Part shown: one piece after another, positions 26,240-35,101 of the stretch | Position numbering within the stretch: the first letter of the stretch is position 1 | Layout: each line of letters begins with the position of its first letter | Assembly (NCBI GenBank): GCA_029262035.1 | Contig: JAJDAE010000028.1 | Span: 1-42,132, forward strand | From: Candidatus Zhuqueibacterota bacterium | Lineage (GTDB): Bacteria > Zhuqueibacterota > Zhuqueibacteria > Oceanimicrobiales > Oceanimicrobiaceae | DNA: 42,132 nt | Direction: 5' to 3' | Position numbers and translations under genes: made by a program | Notes under the pieces: model-generated | What the model was told of the DNA's origin: nothing | Database searches by the model: none | What the model saw: only the letters and a program-made list of their open reading frames with translations

Positions 26240-28078
26240 ATGAAAAAAATTTGCTCGGCCTTAATACTGAATTTATCCATTTTCTTACTTATATCCACGT
26301 CATCATTTGCACAGCCATTTCAACTAAAAACTCTGCAGGTCGGCTTGGAATATGCCTTCTATGGCAATGGTGTTGCCGCCGCCGATTATGACAATGACGG
26401 ATTTATTGATATTTATTTTGTGTCCAGAGCTCCCAACTCCTCTTCCCACCCTGGCTCACCTAATTCACTTTTCAAAAATAATGGAGACGGCACCTTTACC
26501 AATGTTGCTAAAAATGCTGGCGTAGAGGGTATCATCGATACCACAACCATTCCGCAAAATAACTTGGTTGAAAATTTCGGTGCTTCGTGGGGAGACTTTA
26601 ACAATGACGGTGATGTCGATTTGTATCTGACCAATAAAGGGGTTGACGAACTTTATGAAAACTTAGGGGATGGTACTTTCAGGAATATCACACACAGTGC
26701 CGGGCTGGATTTATTAATACGCGACAGTTCCACTGCAGCTTGGTTCGATCTGGACAAAGATGGTGATCTCGACCTTTATGTTAGTAGCTACGGTGAACAC
26801 GGCTTAACTGCCAGCAGCGACAATGTCATGTATCGTAACAATGGAGACGGCACATTCACGGACATTACAACTATCACGGGCCTGGGCGAATCCGGAAATA
26901 CTTACGTGACAATGATATTGGACGCCAATATGGACGGCTGGCCGGATATTTATTGCGTGAATGACTTTGGTGATAACTATTTTTATCTAAACAGAACCGA
27001 TGGCACCTTTCGGGAAGCCACGCAGGAATACGGGTTAACGAACAACGGTCACGGTATGGGAGTCACCTTGGGAGATTACGACAATGATGGTCTCTTTGAT
27101 ATTTACCATACTAATATTGCAGACGACCTTAACGGAGAGTGGAGTCCCCTTTTCCGCCACACAGGCTCCGGAAGTTTTCAGGACGTTACGCAGCAGACCG
27201 GAACAGGAATAACAAACTGGGCCTGGGGCTGCGAATTTTTTGATTTTGACTTAGACGGCGACCTTGATCTTTATGTAGCCAATGGTATTTTTGGAAACGC
27301 ATTTCACAACCTGCTTTTTAGAAACAATGGTAATGGTACCTTCGAAGATTTTAGCGAACAGAGTGGTGCTAACGGCCAGGCAGAAGCTCGAGGATTATGC
27401 GTTGCGGACTTTGATAATGATGGTCGGCTTGATATAGTGGTGGCAAATTTGAAAACCGCTGCATATTTATATCAAAATGCAACACAAGATGGCAATTACT
27501 TGAAAATCAATTTAATAGGAACACACAGTAATCGGGATGGCCGTGGGGCCGTAGTTAGAATTACGGTCGACAATAAGACTTACCACAGACCAAACGATGG
27601 CATTGAGTTTTTTGGACAGTCGAAAACACCAATTCATTTTGGCTTAGGCAGTGCGCAGACTGTGCAGAATATCAAAGTAGAATGGCCATCCGGAATACAA
27701 GAAGAATTTCAGAACATACCAGCAAACCAAACAATAACGATAAAAGAGAATTTGGGTATTGTAACCGGGATAAAAATTAAAAACAGCACACCGCCAAAAG
27801 GTTTCGCCTTACTGAATAATTATCCCAATCCATTAAACAATCGCACCCATATCCTATTCAGGGCGGGTGCATCAGCCCATATTAAAATTGAAATATATGA
27901 TATATTAGGCCGTCTCGTTGCTATTCCGGTACTGGCTCGCTTTGCGGCCGGGGATCATTCTATATCTTGGAACGGAACTGACAGAAATGGTCAACCTCTT
28001 CCCTCGGGGATATACATACAAAAATTTTCAAGTGGTCATTTTATAACCTATCGCAAGTTAACAGTGCTGAAGCAATGA
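26240..28078 (+). CDS. Secreted CRTAC1-type beta-propeller with ASPIC/UnbV domain and sorting tail (copy 2)
   Basis: This paralogue of the preceding gene has the same order: signal peptide (to SSFAQ, about residue 24), seven calcium-loop blades (first DYDNDGFIDIY, last DFDNDGRLDIV), ASPIC/UnbV domain (NRDGRGAVVRITV, HFGLGSA, VEWPSGIQEEF) and sorting tail (LLNNYPNPLNN, SISWNGTDRNGQPLPSGIYIQKF). Many stretches are nearly identical to copy 1 at protein and DNA level, for example NLVENFGASWGDF and DELYENLGDGTFRNIT. It starts 58 bases after copy 1. The differences cluster in loop residues, which could change ligand preference. Function unknown beyond surface location. Confidence 0.85.
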   Translation: MKKICSALILNLSIFLLISTSSFAQPFQLKTLQVGLEYAFYGNGVAAADYDNDGFIDIYFVSRAPNSSSHPGSPNSLFKNNGDGTFTNVAKNAGVEGIIDTTTIPQNNLVENFGASWGDFNNDGDVDLYLTNKGVDELYENLGDGTFRNITHSAGLDLLIRDSSTAAWFDLDKDGDLDLYVSSYGEHGLTASSDNVMYRNNGDGTFTDITTITGLGESGNTYVTMILDANMDGWPDIYCVNDFGDNYFYLNRTDGTFREATQEYGLTNNGHGMGVTLGDYDNDGLFDIYHTNIADDLNGEWSPLFRHTGSGSFQDVTQQTGTGITNWAWGCEFFDFDLDGDLDLYVANGIFGNAFHNLLFRNNGNGTFEDFSEQSGANGQAEARGLCVADFDNDGRLDIVVANLKTAAYLYQNATQDGNYLKINLIGTHSNRDGRGAVVRITVDNKTYHRPNDGIEFFGQSKTPIHFGLGSAQTVQNIKVEWPSGIQEEFQNIPANQTITIKENLGIVTGIKIKNSTPPKGFALLNNYPNPLNNRTHILFRAGASAHIKIEIYDILGRLVAIPVLARFAAGDHSISWNGTDRNGQPLPSGIYIQKFSSGHFITYRKLTVLKQ

Positions 28079-28424
28079 AGCCATGTCTTCAACCCGAAAA
28101 AATGTTCAGTCTAGGTGCGAGGTCTGCGCTGTATGAATTCAACTATTTAAAATGATTTTTCTTACCCTTATGTTTTTTTTGAACTTGTTGATTATTTGTC
28201 TTTTAATCTAATTTTATTTAAATCGAACCAAAGTTGATGACTCTTTGGTTTCCTATGGTTCTAACAGTAGTACATATATAGATTATCATTACAATTAATA
28301 ACTTAATCCGTTAATATATTTGATTGTAAGATAATCACTTCTCATTCAGATTCATGATAAATTGGCATGGACAACACAGGTATCGTCCATGCCGAAGACA
28401 CCAAACTCTTGGGAGGTAAACCGC
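28079..28424. promoter_or_regulatory. 346-base AT-rich gap before the cytochrome operon
   Basis: No gene was seen. It is very AT-rich, most strongly at 28140-28225 and 28260-28335, and probably carries the promoter of the cytochrome set. One inverted repeat, AACCAAAG (28226-28233) with CTTTGGTT (28243-28250) around 9 bases, is the only clear structure. It has no U-run and could be an operator. An in-frame ATG at 28362 exists but lacks a ribosome site. Confidence 0.45.
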
Positions 28425-30509
28425 ATGAATAACCTACAGACACAGGAAACCAAGGCCAGGGAATGGCAGCATAAGCTACTCTATTTCGTTTCAGGATTTT
28501 TACTTTTTGAAACCTTGACAGGGTTGTCTATTTACTTATTGCCCTTCAATGTTTCAAATCAGATTACGGTGTTGCTGCATACGGTAGTGGGTCTAATATT
28601 TATCATTCCCTATGTCTGGTATCAAATTCGTCATTGGCTCATCTACCGTGCCGCGACCATGAACCACATCAAGCTCACGGGATACCTTGCCATGGCGATC
28701 ACCATTGTGGCTTCCGTTTCCGGGCTACTTCTTACTTATCAATCTTTTTTTCAAACCAGAATTAACTACACGTGGGATCTGATTCACATCCTCTCCACGT
28801 TTGCATTGATCGCTTTTTTGGTTCCGCACCTTGCTGTTATTGTAATTCGCAATATCAAAGCAGGCAAGCTCGAAACACTGGCACCGGTGACCTCGGCTCA
28901 AAGGCGTTTTGGTTTCAATAGTTTGTTGATCGTTGTTTTTCTATTTGTCGCTGTCGGCCTGTTGGCTTATGCTTACGAACCTGTTCAGTTAGTAAATGAA
29001 CTTCCACAAGATTACAGTTACCTGTATGGACCGGAGCGCCCGTTCGCCCCAAGTTTAGCCAATACCAGCACCAATGGAGCCTTTGATTCGCGATCCCTGA
29101 GCGGGTCAGAGAGTTGTGGTACCTCCGGATGCCACCAACAAATTTATCAGGAATGGCAGGTCAGTGCCCATCGCTACTCGGCAATGGATCCGGCGTTTCA
29201 GGCTGTACAAAAAGTAATGGCTGAACAGAATGGACCGGAGTCGACTCGATATTGTGGCGGTTGCCACGATCCGATTTCACTCTTTTCCGGCACAAAGAAT
29301 ATTTTCACTGAAGACCTCACCAATCTCGCAGGCTATCAAGAGGGAATCTCCTGCATTGCCTGCCATGCGATTAAGGAAACAGACATCAAAGGCAACGCAA
29401 ATTATGTGATGACTCAACCGAAACGATACATGTTTGAATTAAATAAAAGCAAACCGGCTCGTCTGATCAGTGATTTTTTAATACGCGCCTACCCGCGTTA
29501 TCATGTTGAGAGTCTCCAACATCGCATGTTCAAGAGTCCGGAGTTCTGTGCGGCTTGCCATAAGCAATTCATCGATCAAGAAGTCAATAAAGTCGGCTGG
29601 GTGCAATTACAAAATCAATATGATAATTGGCGCAAAAGTCAATGGAATCATCCCGGGGATCCGACCAAAACCATTCAGTGCCGAGAATGTCACATGCCTC
29701 TAAGTGAATCGTCTGATCCGGCGAGTGGTGACGACCTGGACTATAACCGCACGACTGGCGATAAAAAACACCGGAGCCACCGTTTTCTGGGAGCCAATCA
29801 GTTTGTCCCCAAATTTTTGAATCTACCTGGAGCGGATGAACATACGGCGTTAACCGAAAAATGGCTGCGCGGTGAATTTGAATTACCTGAGATCGCCGAT
29901 AAATGGCGATCAGGCCCTGCCGTACCTCTTGATCTGGTTGTGCCGGAAAAAATTGTTCCCGGTGAAGAAGTTAAGATTCAAGCCTTTATGAGTAATTCTA
30001 AGGTGGGTCATGATTTCCCGACCGGTCCGCTGGATATTATACAAGCCTGGGTTGAATTGAATGTAACTGATCAGAATGGTAACCAAGTCTATAGTTCTGG
30101 TACAAGGGACGACCGTCATTTCATCGAGGAGGGTTCTTTTATCTTCAAGGCTGAGGCCGTGGACCAATATGGCAATTTGATCGATAGACATAACCTGTGG
30201 GAGATGGTTGGCGTAAGGTTCAAACGCGCCATGTTCCCGGGTTTTTCAGATAAGGCAGAGTTTACTTTCCCCTGCCCCACCAGCATGACGGTCAATAAAT
30301 CCAAGCGTCGTGAAAAAGAAGAATTTCAATTCAAATTGCCGAATAAACCAATTACTGAACTGCGGATCGAGGCAAAGTTGATGTACCGGAAAGTCGATCA
30401 GTTCCTACTCAACTTTCTCTTTGGTGAGGAAGCGGGTGTAACCGCTCCCATCACGGTAATTTCTGAAGATCGAGAAACGATAAAAGTAGAAACGATGGGG
30501 ACCTGGTAA
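28425..30509 (+). CDS. Membrane cytochrome b-like / pentaheme cytochrome c fusion
   Basis: Four hydrophobic helices at about 17-143 carry paired histidines (LLHTVVG H52, IRHW H70, LIHILS H121, VPHL H135), like a di-heme b-type anchor. A fifth helix at about 165-183 leads to a periplasmic part with five c-type heme sites: C231-H237 (CX4CH), C277-H281, C310-H314, C375-H379 and C419-H423. The C-terminal domain has SKVGHDFPTGPLD, a motif known from multiheme cytochromes related to c554. It would pass electrons between quinones and an unknown periplasmic partner. I chose ATG 28425 (694 residues) because GGGAGG lies just upstream; the longer reading from 28362 has none. It leads a compact operon, 4 bases before the CRTAC1 gene. 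Confidence 0.82.
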   Translation: MNNLQTQETKAREWQHKLLYFVSGFLLFETLTGLSIYLLPFNVSNQITVLLHTVVGLIFIIPYVWYQIRHWLIYRAATMNHIKLTGYLAMAITIVASVSGLLLTYQSFFQTRINYTWDLIHILSTFALIAFLVPHLAVIVIRNIKAGKLETLAPVTSAQRRFGFNSLLIVVFLFVAVGLLAYAYEPVQLVNELPQDYSYLYGPERPFAPSLANTSTNGAFDSRSLSGSESCGTSGCHQQIYQEWQVSAHRYSAMDPAFQAVQKVMAEQNGPESTRYCGGCHDPISLFSGTKNIFTEDLTNLAGYQEGISCIACHAIKETDIKGNANYVMTQPKRYMFELNKSKPARLISDFLIRAYPRYHVESLQHRMFKSPEFCAACHKQFIDQEVNKVGWVQLQNQYDNWRKSQWNHPGDPTKTIQCRECHMPLSESSDPASGDDLDYNRTTGDKKHRSHRFLGANQFVPKFLNLPGADEHTALTEKWLRGEFELPEIADKWRSGPAVPLDLVVPEKIVPGEEVKIQAFMSNSKVGHDFPTGPLDIIQAWVELNVTDQNGNQVYSSGTRDDRHFIEEGSFIFKAEAVDQYGNLIDRHNLWEMVGVRFKRAMFPGFSDKAEFTFPCPTSMTVNKSKRREKEEFQFKLPNKPITELRIEAKLMYRKVDQFLLNFLFGEEAGVTAPITVISEDRETIKVETMGTW

Positions 30510-30513
30510 AATA

Positions 30514-32319
30514 ATGCTGAGTAGATTTTCGCGCCGACGGCGACTTATTATTTTTACTACAGGTCTCGGCGTGCTTTTTTTAGGAACAGTATCTCTGACA
30601 ATCTGGTTGCAGTCAGAAAAAAAACCGTATCTCCCAGGGGAAAAGATCGACGGTGTGGTTGCAAGGCTTACCCGCAATCTACCTGACAATTATCCTAAAA
30701 TAACTTTTGTGGATGCCAGCAAAGATGCCGGCATCGAGTTTCGCCATTTTTCAGGCCAACGTAGCTCACAACTCCCTGAGGACATGGGATCCGGAGCTGC
30801 GTGGGGAGATTACGACAACGATGGCTGGCCTGATCTATTCGTCGTCAATCAGGTTGGCCCACTGACCCTTTCTGATGAGGGGATCTCACAATCTCCGGCA
30901 CATTGCGCTCTTTATCACAACAACCGTGATGGCTCTTTTACTGAAGTAAGTGAGCAGGCAAGCGTTGATTTCAGGGGCTGGGGAATGGCTGCTGTTTGGG
31001 GAGATGCGAACAAAGATGGTTGGCTCGATCTTTTTGTAACCAATTATGGAGAGAATATATTTTACCAAAACAATGGCAATGGCACTTTCAGCAACAAGAC
31101 CAAAGAAACAGGTTTGGGAAATTTAAGAGGTTTCTGGGCCGGTGCTTCCTGGGCTGATTTTAACCGCGATGGATTTTTGGACCTGTTCGTTTGCGGTTAT
31201 GTGAAGTATGAAGATCTTAGAGATCTTGGTACCGCCATGCAATATAATGTGGCTACGCCAGCAAGCATTAATCCCTCTACTTTTGCCCCTGAAAGAAATC
31301 TGTTATACCAAAATAATGGCGATGGCACTTTTACAGAAATAGCGATGCGGGTCGGTGTAGCTGGACAAAACGGCAAAAGTCTAAACGCCGCCTGGTGCGA
31401 TTTTGATGATGATGGCTGGCCTGATCTCTATGTAGCAAATGATGTTTCGGATAATGTGTTTTTACGCAATTTGGAGGGAAACGTTTTCGAAGAAATCAGC
31501 CACAAAGCGATGGTAGCCGATTACCGTGGCGCCATGGGCATCGGCATTGGTGACTGGGATCGCGACGAGGATATGGACATGTTTGTCACCCATTGGATCG
31601 CTCAAGAAAACGCGCTTTATACCAACAAATCCGGAGAATTTTCACATAACGATTCCAAGGTGAAAGCGATCAGGTTTATGGATGAAGCCGATCGTTATGG
31701 CCTGGGTCAAATCGCACTGGATTATATCGGCTGGGGGACATCCTTCTTTGACTATGATAACGACGGACGTCTTGACTTATTCGTTGCCAACGGCAGCACG
31801 TTCCAGCAAAAGGAAAATTCGCATCTATTGCTCCCGATGCGGGATTTATTGTTCTGGAATGCCAGTGTGGATGAGGGCTTTTTTGATGTTTCTCTGGTCA
31901 GTGGGAAGATATTTAACACTAAAAAAGTTAGTCGCGGAGCCGCATTTGCTGACTACGACAACGATGGGGATGTTGATATTTTTGTTGTCAATAACGGCGA
32001 ACAATGCATCCTTTTAAAGAACGAAGGGGGCAACCAAAACAACTGGCTAAAAGTCGAGCTAACGGGAGAAAAAAGTAATCCTCAGGCAATCGGGGCTAAG
32101 CTGCGAGTGGTTACTCAAGATGATATTCAAATTAGGCAGGTGGGTGCGCAATGTTCCTATATGTCGCAGAACAGCCTGGTTGAGCATTTTGGCCTGGGAA
32201 GCCAAAGCCAATCTGATACTCTTGAAATAATCTGGCCGAGTGGATTAAAGCAGGTTTTTGAAAATCTTTTAGCCAACCAAACCTTAAGGATCACGGAAGG
32301 TAAAGATATTAAAAAATAA
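30514..32319 (+). CDS. Membrane-anchored CRTAC1-type propeller with ASPIC/UnbV domain
   Basis: One N-terminal helix (residues 11-32, after an Arg-rich start) anchors the protein or acts as an uncleaved signal. Seven calcium-loop blades follow (DYDNDGWPDLF, DANKDGWLDLF, DFNRDGFLDLF, DFDDDGWPDLY, DWDRDEDMDMF, DYDNDGRLDLF, DYDNDGDVDIF), then an ASPIC/UnbV domain (GAKLRVVTQDD, EHFGLGSQ, IIWPSGLKQVF). Unlike the two upstream propellers it has no sorting tail, so it should stay in the periplasm on the inner membrane. Its start is 4 bases after the multiheme cytochrome stop and the TPR gene follows after 6 bases. Cytochrome, propeller and TPR protein therefore probably work together. Its function is unknown. 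Confidence 0.82.
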   Translation: MLSRFSRRRRLIIFTTGLGVLFLGTVSLTIWLQSEKKPYLPGEKIDGVVARLTRNLPDNYPKITFVDASKDAGIEFRHFSGQRSSQLPEDMGSGAAWGDYDNDGWPDLFVVNQVGPLTLSDEGISQSPAHCALYHNNRDGSFTEVSEQASVDFRGWGMAAVWGDANKDGWLDLFVTNYGENIFYQNNGNGTFSNKTKETGLGNLRGFWAGASWADFNRDGFLDLFVCGYVKYEDLRDLGTAMQYNVATPASINPSTFAPERNLLYQNNGDGTFTEIAMRVGVAGQNGKSLNAAWCDFDDDGWPDLYVANDVSDNVFLRNLEGNVFEEISHKAMVADYRGAMGIGIGDWDRDEDMDMFVTHWIAQENALYTNKSGEFSHNDSKVKAIRFMDEADRYGLGQIALDYIGWGTSFFDYDNDGRLDLFVANGSTFQQKENSHLLLPMRDLLFWNASVDEGFFDVSLVSGKIFNTKKVSRGAAFADYDNDGDVDIFVVNNGEQCILLKNEGGNQNNWLKVELTGEKSNPQAIGAKLRVVTQDDIQIRQVGAQCSYMSQNSLVEHFGLGSQSQSDTLEIIWPSGLKQVFENLLANQTLRITEGKDIKK

Positions 32320-32325
32320 CGCAAT

Positions 32326-33198
32326 ATGAAAAAATTACTACCTATTTCAGGCATCACAATTATAATTCTATTCGCAACCATCACTTGGTTTAAAAGCAGA
32401 TCCCCCTCGGTTGATTTGCAGACCGATAATACAGCATTGAGCGAGGAAGATAAAAACAGAACACAACAATTTTGGCAAATCTATCGCCAGGCGGGAGAAC
32501 ATCGCCTGGCAGGTAGGCTGGAAAAGGCCAACGAGAGTTATAAACATGCGCTCCAACTCAAACCAGACCATGAAAACACGTTGTACTACTTTGGAAGCAT
32601 TTCGTTTGCTTTGAGTAAATTCACTCAGGCAGAAAAGGCTTGGAAGCAATTGCTTGTTGTTGATTCCACCAATGCCCGCGCTCACTATCAGCTCGGAAAT
32701 TTATACCTGAACACTGAGCATGAAGAATTCTTTAATATCCAAAAAGCTGAAGCTCAATTTCGCTCGGCCCTCAGAATAAATAAGGAAGAATCCAGTCCGC
32801 ACCTGCGTTTGGGTCATGTGGCATTGATTAATGACAACTTGCAGCTGGCCGGACAGCACTTTGATGCTGTGCTGGGCTCCAACTTTAAAAGTATCGAAGC
32901 CTATTTTTTGAGAGGTTATGTCGCCTGGGAAAAAGGAAATTTTGAAAAAGCTCTATCTATGTTGGGCAATGCCAGAAAGCATTCCAAGCCTGTGCAACCG
33001 ATTAAAGGCGTTCGCGGCGAAGGTGATACTAAACCGGGAGGACTTTTTGAGCAACTGAAGTTGTCAAGACGTAAGTCAATGTTCCACCCTTTTTTCGACG
33101 AAATTTTAAAATTAGACGAATCAAAAATATCACATCCGGTTATGGAAAAGAAATACCAGGAACTGCAATTTTTTCTAAATAAAATAAGGAAAATTTGA
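32326..33198 (+). CDS. Membrane-anchored TPR protein
   Basis: A hydrophobic N-terminus (residues 2-22, LLPISGITIIILFATITWF) is followed by about four to five tetratricopeptide repeats. The clearest are GRLEKANESYKHALQLKPDH, FTQAEKAWKQLLVVDSTN, AEAQFRSALRINKEE and GNFEKALSMLGNARKHS. TPR domains hold protein complexes together. The gene starts 6 bases after the CRTAC1 gene and most likely scaffolds the periplasmic complex of the cytochrome and the propeller. TPR and CRTAC1 genes are often neighbours in other environmental bacteria, as I recall. No enzyme motif is visible. Confidence 0.78.
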   Translation: MKKLLPISGITIIILFATITWFKSRSPSVDLQTDNTALSEEDKNRTQQFWQIYRQAGEHRLAGRLEKANESYKHALQLKPDHENTLYYFGSISFALSKFTQAEKAWKQLLVVDSTNARAHYQLGNLYLNTEHEEFFNIQKAEAQFRSALRINKEESSPHLRLGHVALINDNLQLAGQHFDAVLGSNFKSIEAYFLRGYVAWEKGNFEKALSMLGNARKHSKPVQPIKGVRGEGDTKPGGLFEQLKLSRRKSMFHPFFDEILKLDESKISHPVMEKKYQELQFFLNKIRKI

Positions 33199-33345
33199 GG
33201 CTAAGGCATATCTGTTTCAGACATTTTGCTCATAGCTTAAAAAAATAAAAATCTTCACTTTCATTACCCTTAACCGTTTGCTTTTTTGAGTATATTTTAT
33301 TAATTTATATTAATGTTTTGACTATGCGAGGAGCAGTTGATATCT

Positions 33346-34113
33346 ATGAATGAAAAAATGAAAAGCGGAATATGGGCCATCCTAATAATAACAGCAATCA
33401 TACTGATTATGACCTTTGTGCTAAAGCCCCTAACACAGCAATCAGACTCTTTAGAAGTAAACAAGAAGTCAGTAACTATGATAACGGAAGATGGCATAGA
33501 GCTTTCTGCTGACCTATACAACCCGAACTCTGATAAGGAGAAATATCCCGGAGTTGTCCTTCTCAGCCCTTTTGGAGAATCCAGAGAAATTTATTCCGAC
33601 CTTGCCACCGAGCTTTGTAATAATGATTTTGTTGTGCTGTCTGTTGATGTTAGAAATTCAGGTGCCTCACAGATTGACAATGAGTCAGTTGTGGAAAGCA
33701 TTGCTAACCTGGGGATTGATGCCGACACGGCTGTACACCTCTTACTTGAGCAATCCAATGTAATGCCTGATAAAATAGCAATTCTGGGTACGGCATTAAC
33801 TGCGCGAAGCGCTTTGATGGTTACTGACTTGAACAATAAGTTAAGTGGTGCTATTCTGGTCTCGGCAGTGATGGATTCAGCTGGATATAATACAATCGAG
33901 GACTCTCCTGACTGCCCGATATTGGTACTGGTTAGCATTCAAGACGTGCACTCAGCTTCACAGGCTCTTGCTATTTATCAAACAAGTCAAAACCCATTAA
34001 GCAAAATTGAAACGTATATCAATGCCGGTGGAGGAAGCGATCTGTGGCGTTCACAAGCAAAATTCGAAATGACATCTCTTATTACAGAATGGCTGACTAA
34101 GGTTCTTTTGTAA
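33346..34113 (+). CDS. Alpha/beta-hydrolase-fold protein without catalytic Ser and His
   Basis: A hydrophobic N-terminus (about 8-28) anchors or exports the protein. The fold is recognisable: GIELSADLYNP, YPGVVLLSPFGESRE (oxyanion region), FVVLSVDVRNSGAS, KIAILGTALTARSAL and CPILVLVSIQDVHS. In active relatives the nucleophile elbow reads G-x-S-x-G; here it is GTALT (148-152) with alanine at the serine position. Where the catalytic histidine is expected (after INAGGGSD) there is none, while the acid region (D200) is kept. It is probably a non-catalytic relative. ATG 33346 was chosen; TTG 33337 in the same frame lies closer to GAGGAG and is the alternative. It lies 147 bases after the TPR gene and 20 before a dioxygenase. 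Confidence 0.65.
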   Translation: MNEKMKSGIWAILIITAIILIMTFVLKPLTQQSDSLEVNKKSVTMITEDGIELSADLYNPNSDKEKYPGVVLLSPFGESREIYSDLATELCNNDFVVLSVDVRNSGASQIDNESVVESIANLGIDADTAVHLLLEQSNVMPDKIAILGTALTARSALMVTDLNNKLSGAILVSAVMDSAGYNTIEDSPDCPILVLVSIQDVHSASQALAIYQTSQNPLSKIETYINAGGGSDLWRSQAKFEMTSLITEWLTKVLL

Positions 34114-34133
34114 CCTTACTTTAGGAGTTTACT

Positions 34134-35018
34134 ATGGGAATTCGCCCATTTGTTGAATCTCAGGATTTGCTCGATCAACCAACCGCCCTTAGAAATCGCT
34201 TAAATGAAGATGGCTATTTATTTTTTAGAAATCTTATCGATCGCGAACCTTTGCAAAATCTTCTTATTGAGATACTTAATATTTGCAAAAAATACGGTTG
34301 GCTATTAGAAGGTTCGGATCTACTTGCCCGGAAAGGCAAGTCCGATGCATATAGTGGATATTTTGAATTTACCGATGTCTACAGCGAGATACAGAAATTA
34401 GAAAACTTCCATCTTCTTGCCAATCATCCCAAAATCATTTCAACTCTTTCTGGTATTTGGGGTGGTCATGTATTCCCTCATCCACGTAATATTGCCCGTA
34501 TTACGCTGCCCGGATCCTCAAAAAAGACGACGCCATCACATCAGGATTATGTCTTTATTCAAGGTAGCCAGGAATTTCATACGGTCTGGTTCCCTCTGAG
34601 TGATTGCCCTAAAGAATTAGGTGGATTGTTGGTTGCACGCAATTCTCATAAAGCTGGCATTCTACCTACTCAAGAAGCTGAAGGGACAGGTGGACTATGT
34701 GCAGTTGTGGACGATGAAGCTCAGGAATGGCTTAGCACTGATTTTCAATTAGGCGATGTTATTATTTTTCATTCCCTAACAGTTCACAAAGCTTATCCCA
34801 ATATTACGGACGAACTTCTACGTGTTTCATGTGACTTTCGTTATCAGGCCATGAATGAGCCTGTGGTGGTGTGGGATACGCTTCGCCCCCACATGCAATT
34901 ACATAGCTGGGAGGAAATTTATTCAGATTGGGCTCGAGATGACCTTAAATATTATTGGCATAAATACAAATTACAGGTAGTTCCAGTCTTGGAACCTGGA
35001 GACGTTCCACCAACTTGA
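34134..35018 (+). CDS. PhyH-family Fe(II)/2-oxoglutarate dioxygenase
   Basis: Phytanoyl-CoA dioxygenase-like enzymes hydroxylate small molecules using iron, oxygen and 2-oxoglutarate. The HxD pair is H136/D138 in TTPSHQDYVF, the distal histidine is H218 in FHSLTVHKAYPN, and R230 in ELLRVSCDFRY is the likely 2-oxoglutarate anchor. The N-terminal LRNRLNEDGYLFFRNLI is the family opening. It has 294 residues and no signal peptide, so it is cytoplasmic. AGGAG precedes the ATG. It lies between the hydrolase-like gene and the GWxTD gene, on the same strand. The substrate is unknown. Confidence 0.82.
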   Translation: MGIRPFVESQDLLDQPTALRNRLNEDGYLFFRNLIDREPLQNLLIEILNICKKYGWLLEGSDLLARKGKSDAYSGYFEFTDVYSEIQKLENFHLLANHPKIISTLSGIWGGHVFPHPRNIARITLPGSSKKTTPSHQDYVFIQGSQEFHTVWFPLSDCPKELGGLLVARNSHKAGILPTQEAEGTGGLCAVVDDEAQEWLSTDFQLGDVIIFHSLTVHKAYPNITDELLRVSCDFRYQAMNEPVVVWDTLRPHMQLHSWEEIYSDWARDDLKYYWHKYKLQVVPVLEPGDVPPT

Positions 35019-35101
35019 AATTAACCAAACCAAAAGCCGGCTTCTGTCTCAGTATGTATCATGACCACAGCGCCCTTTTGCAACAAAGAGGTTTAAGCGA
35101 A

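Noticed and set aside
24430-27430. Regularly repeated short DNA words in the two propeller genes, which could suggest a repeat array
   Set aside because: They are codons for the DxNxDG calcium loops of each blade, in frame, not a CRISPR array or non-coding tandem repeat.
28362-28424. Upstream ATG extending the cytochrome fusion by 21 residues
   Set aside because: No ribosome site precedes it, while GGGAGG lies just before the ATG at 28425.
35015-35101. TTG start giving a longer GWxTD protein overlapping the dioxygenase stop
   Set aside because: The extra 29 residues would hide the signal peptide, and ATG 35102 has its own ribosome site.
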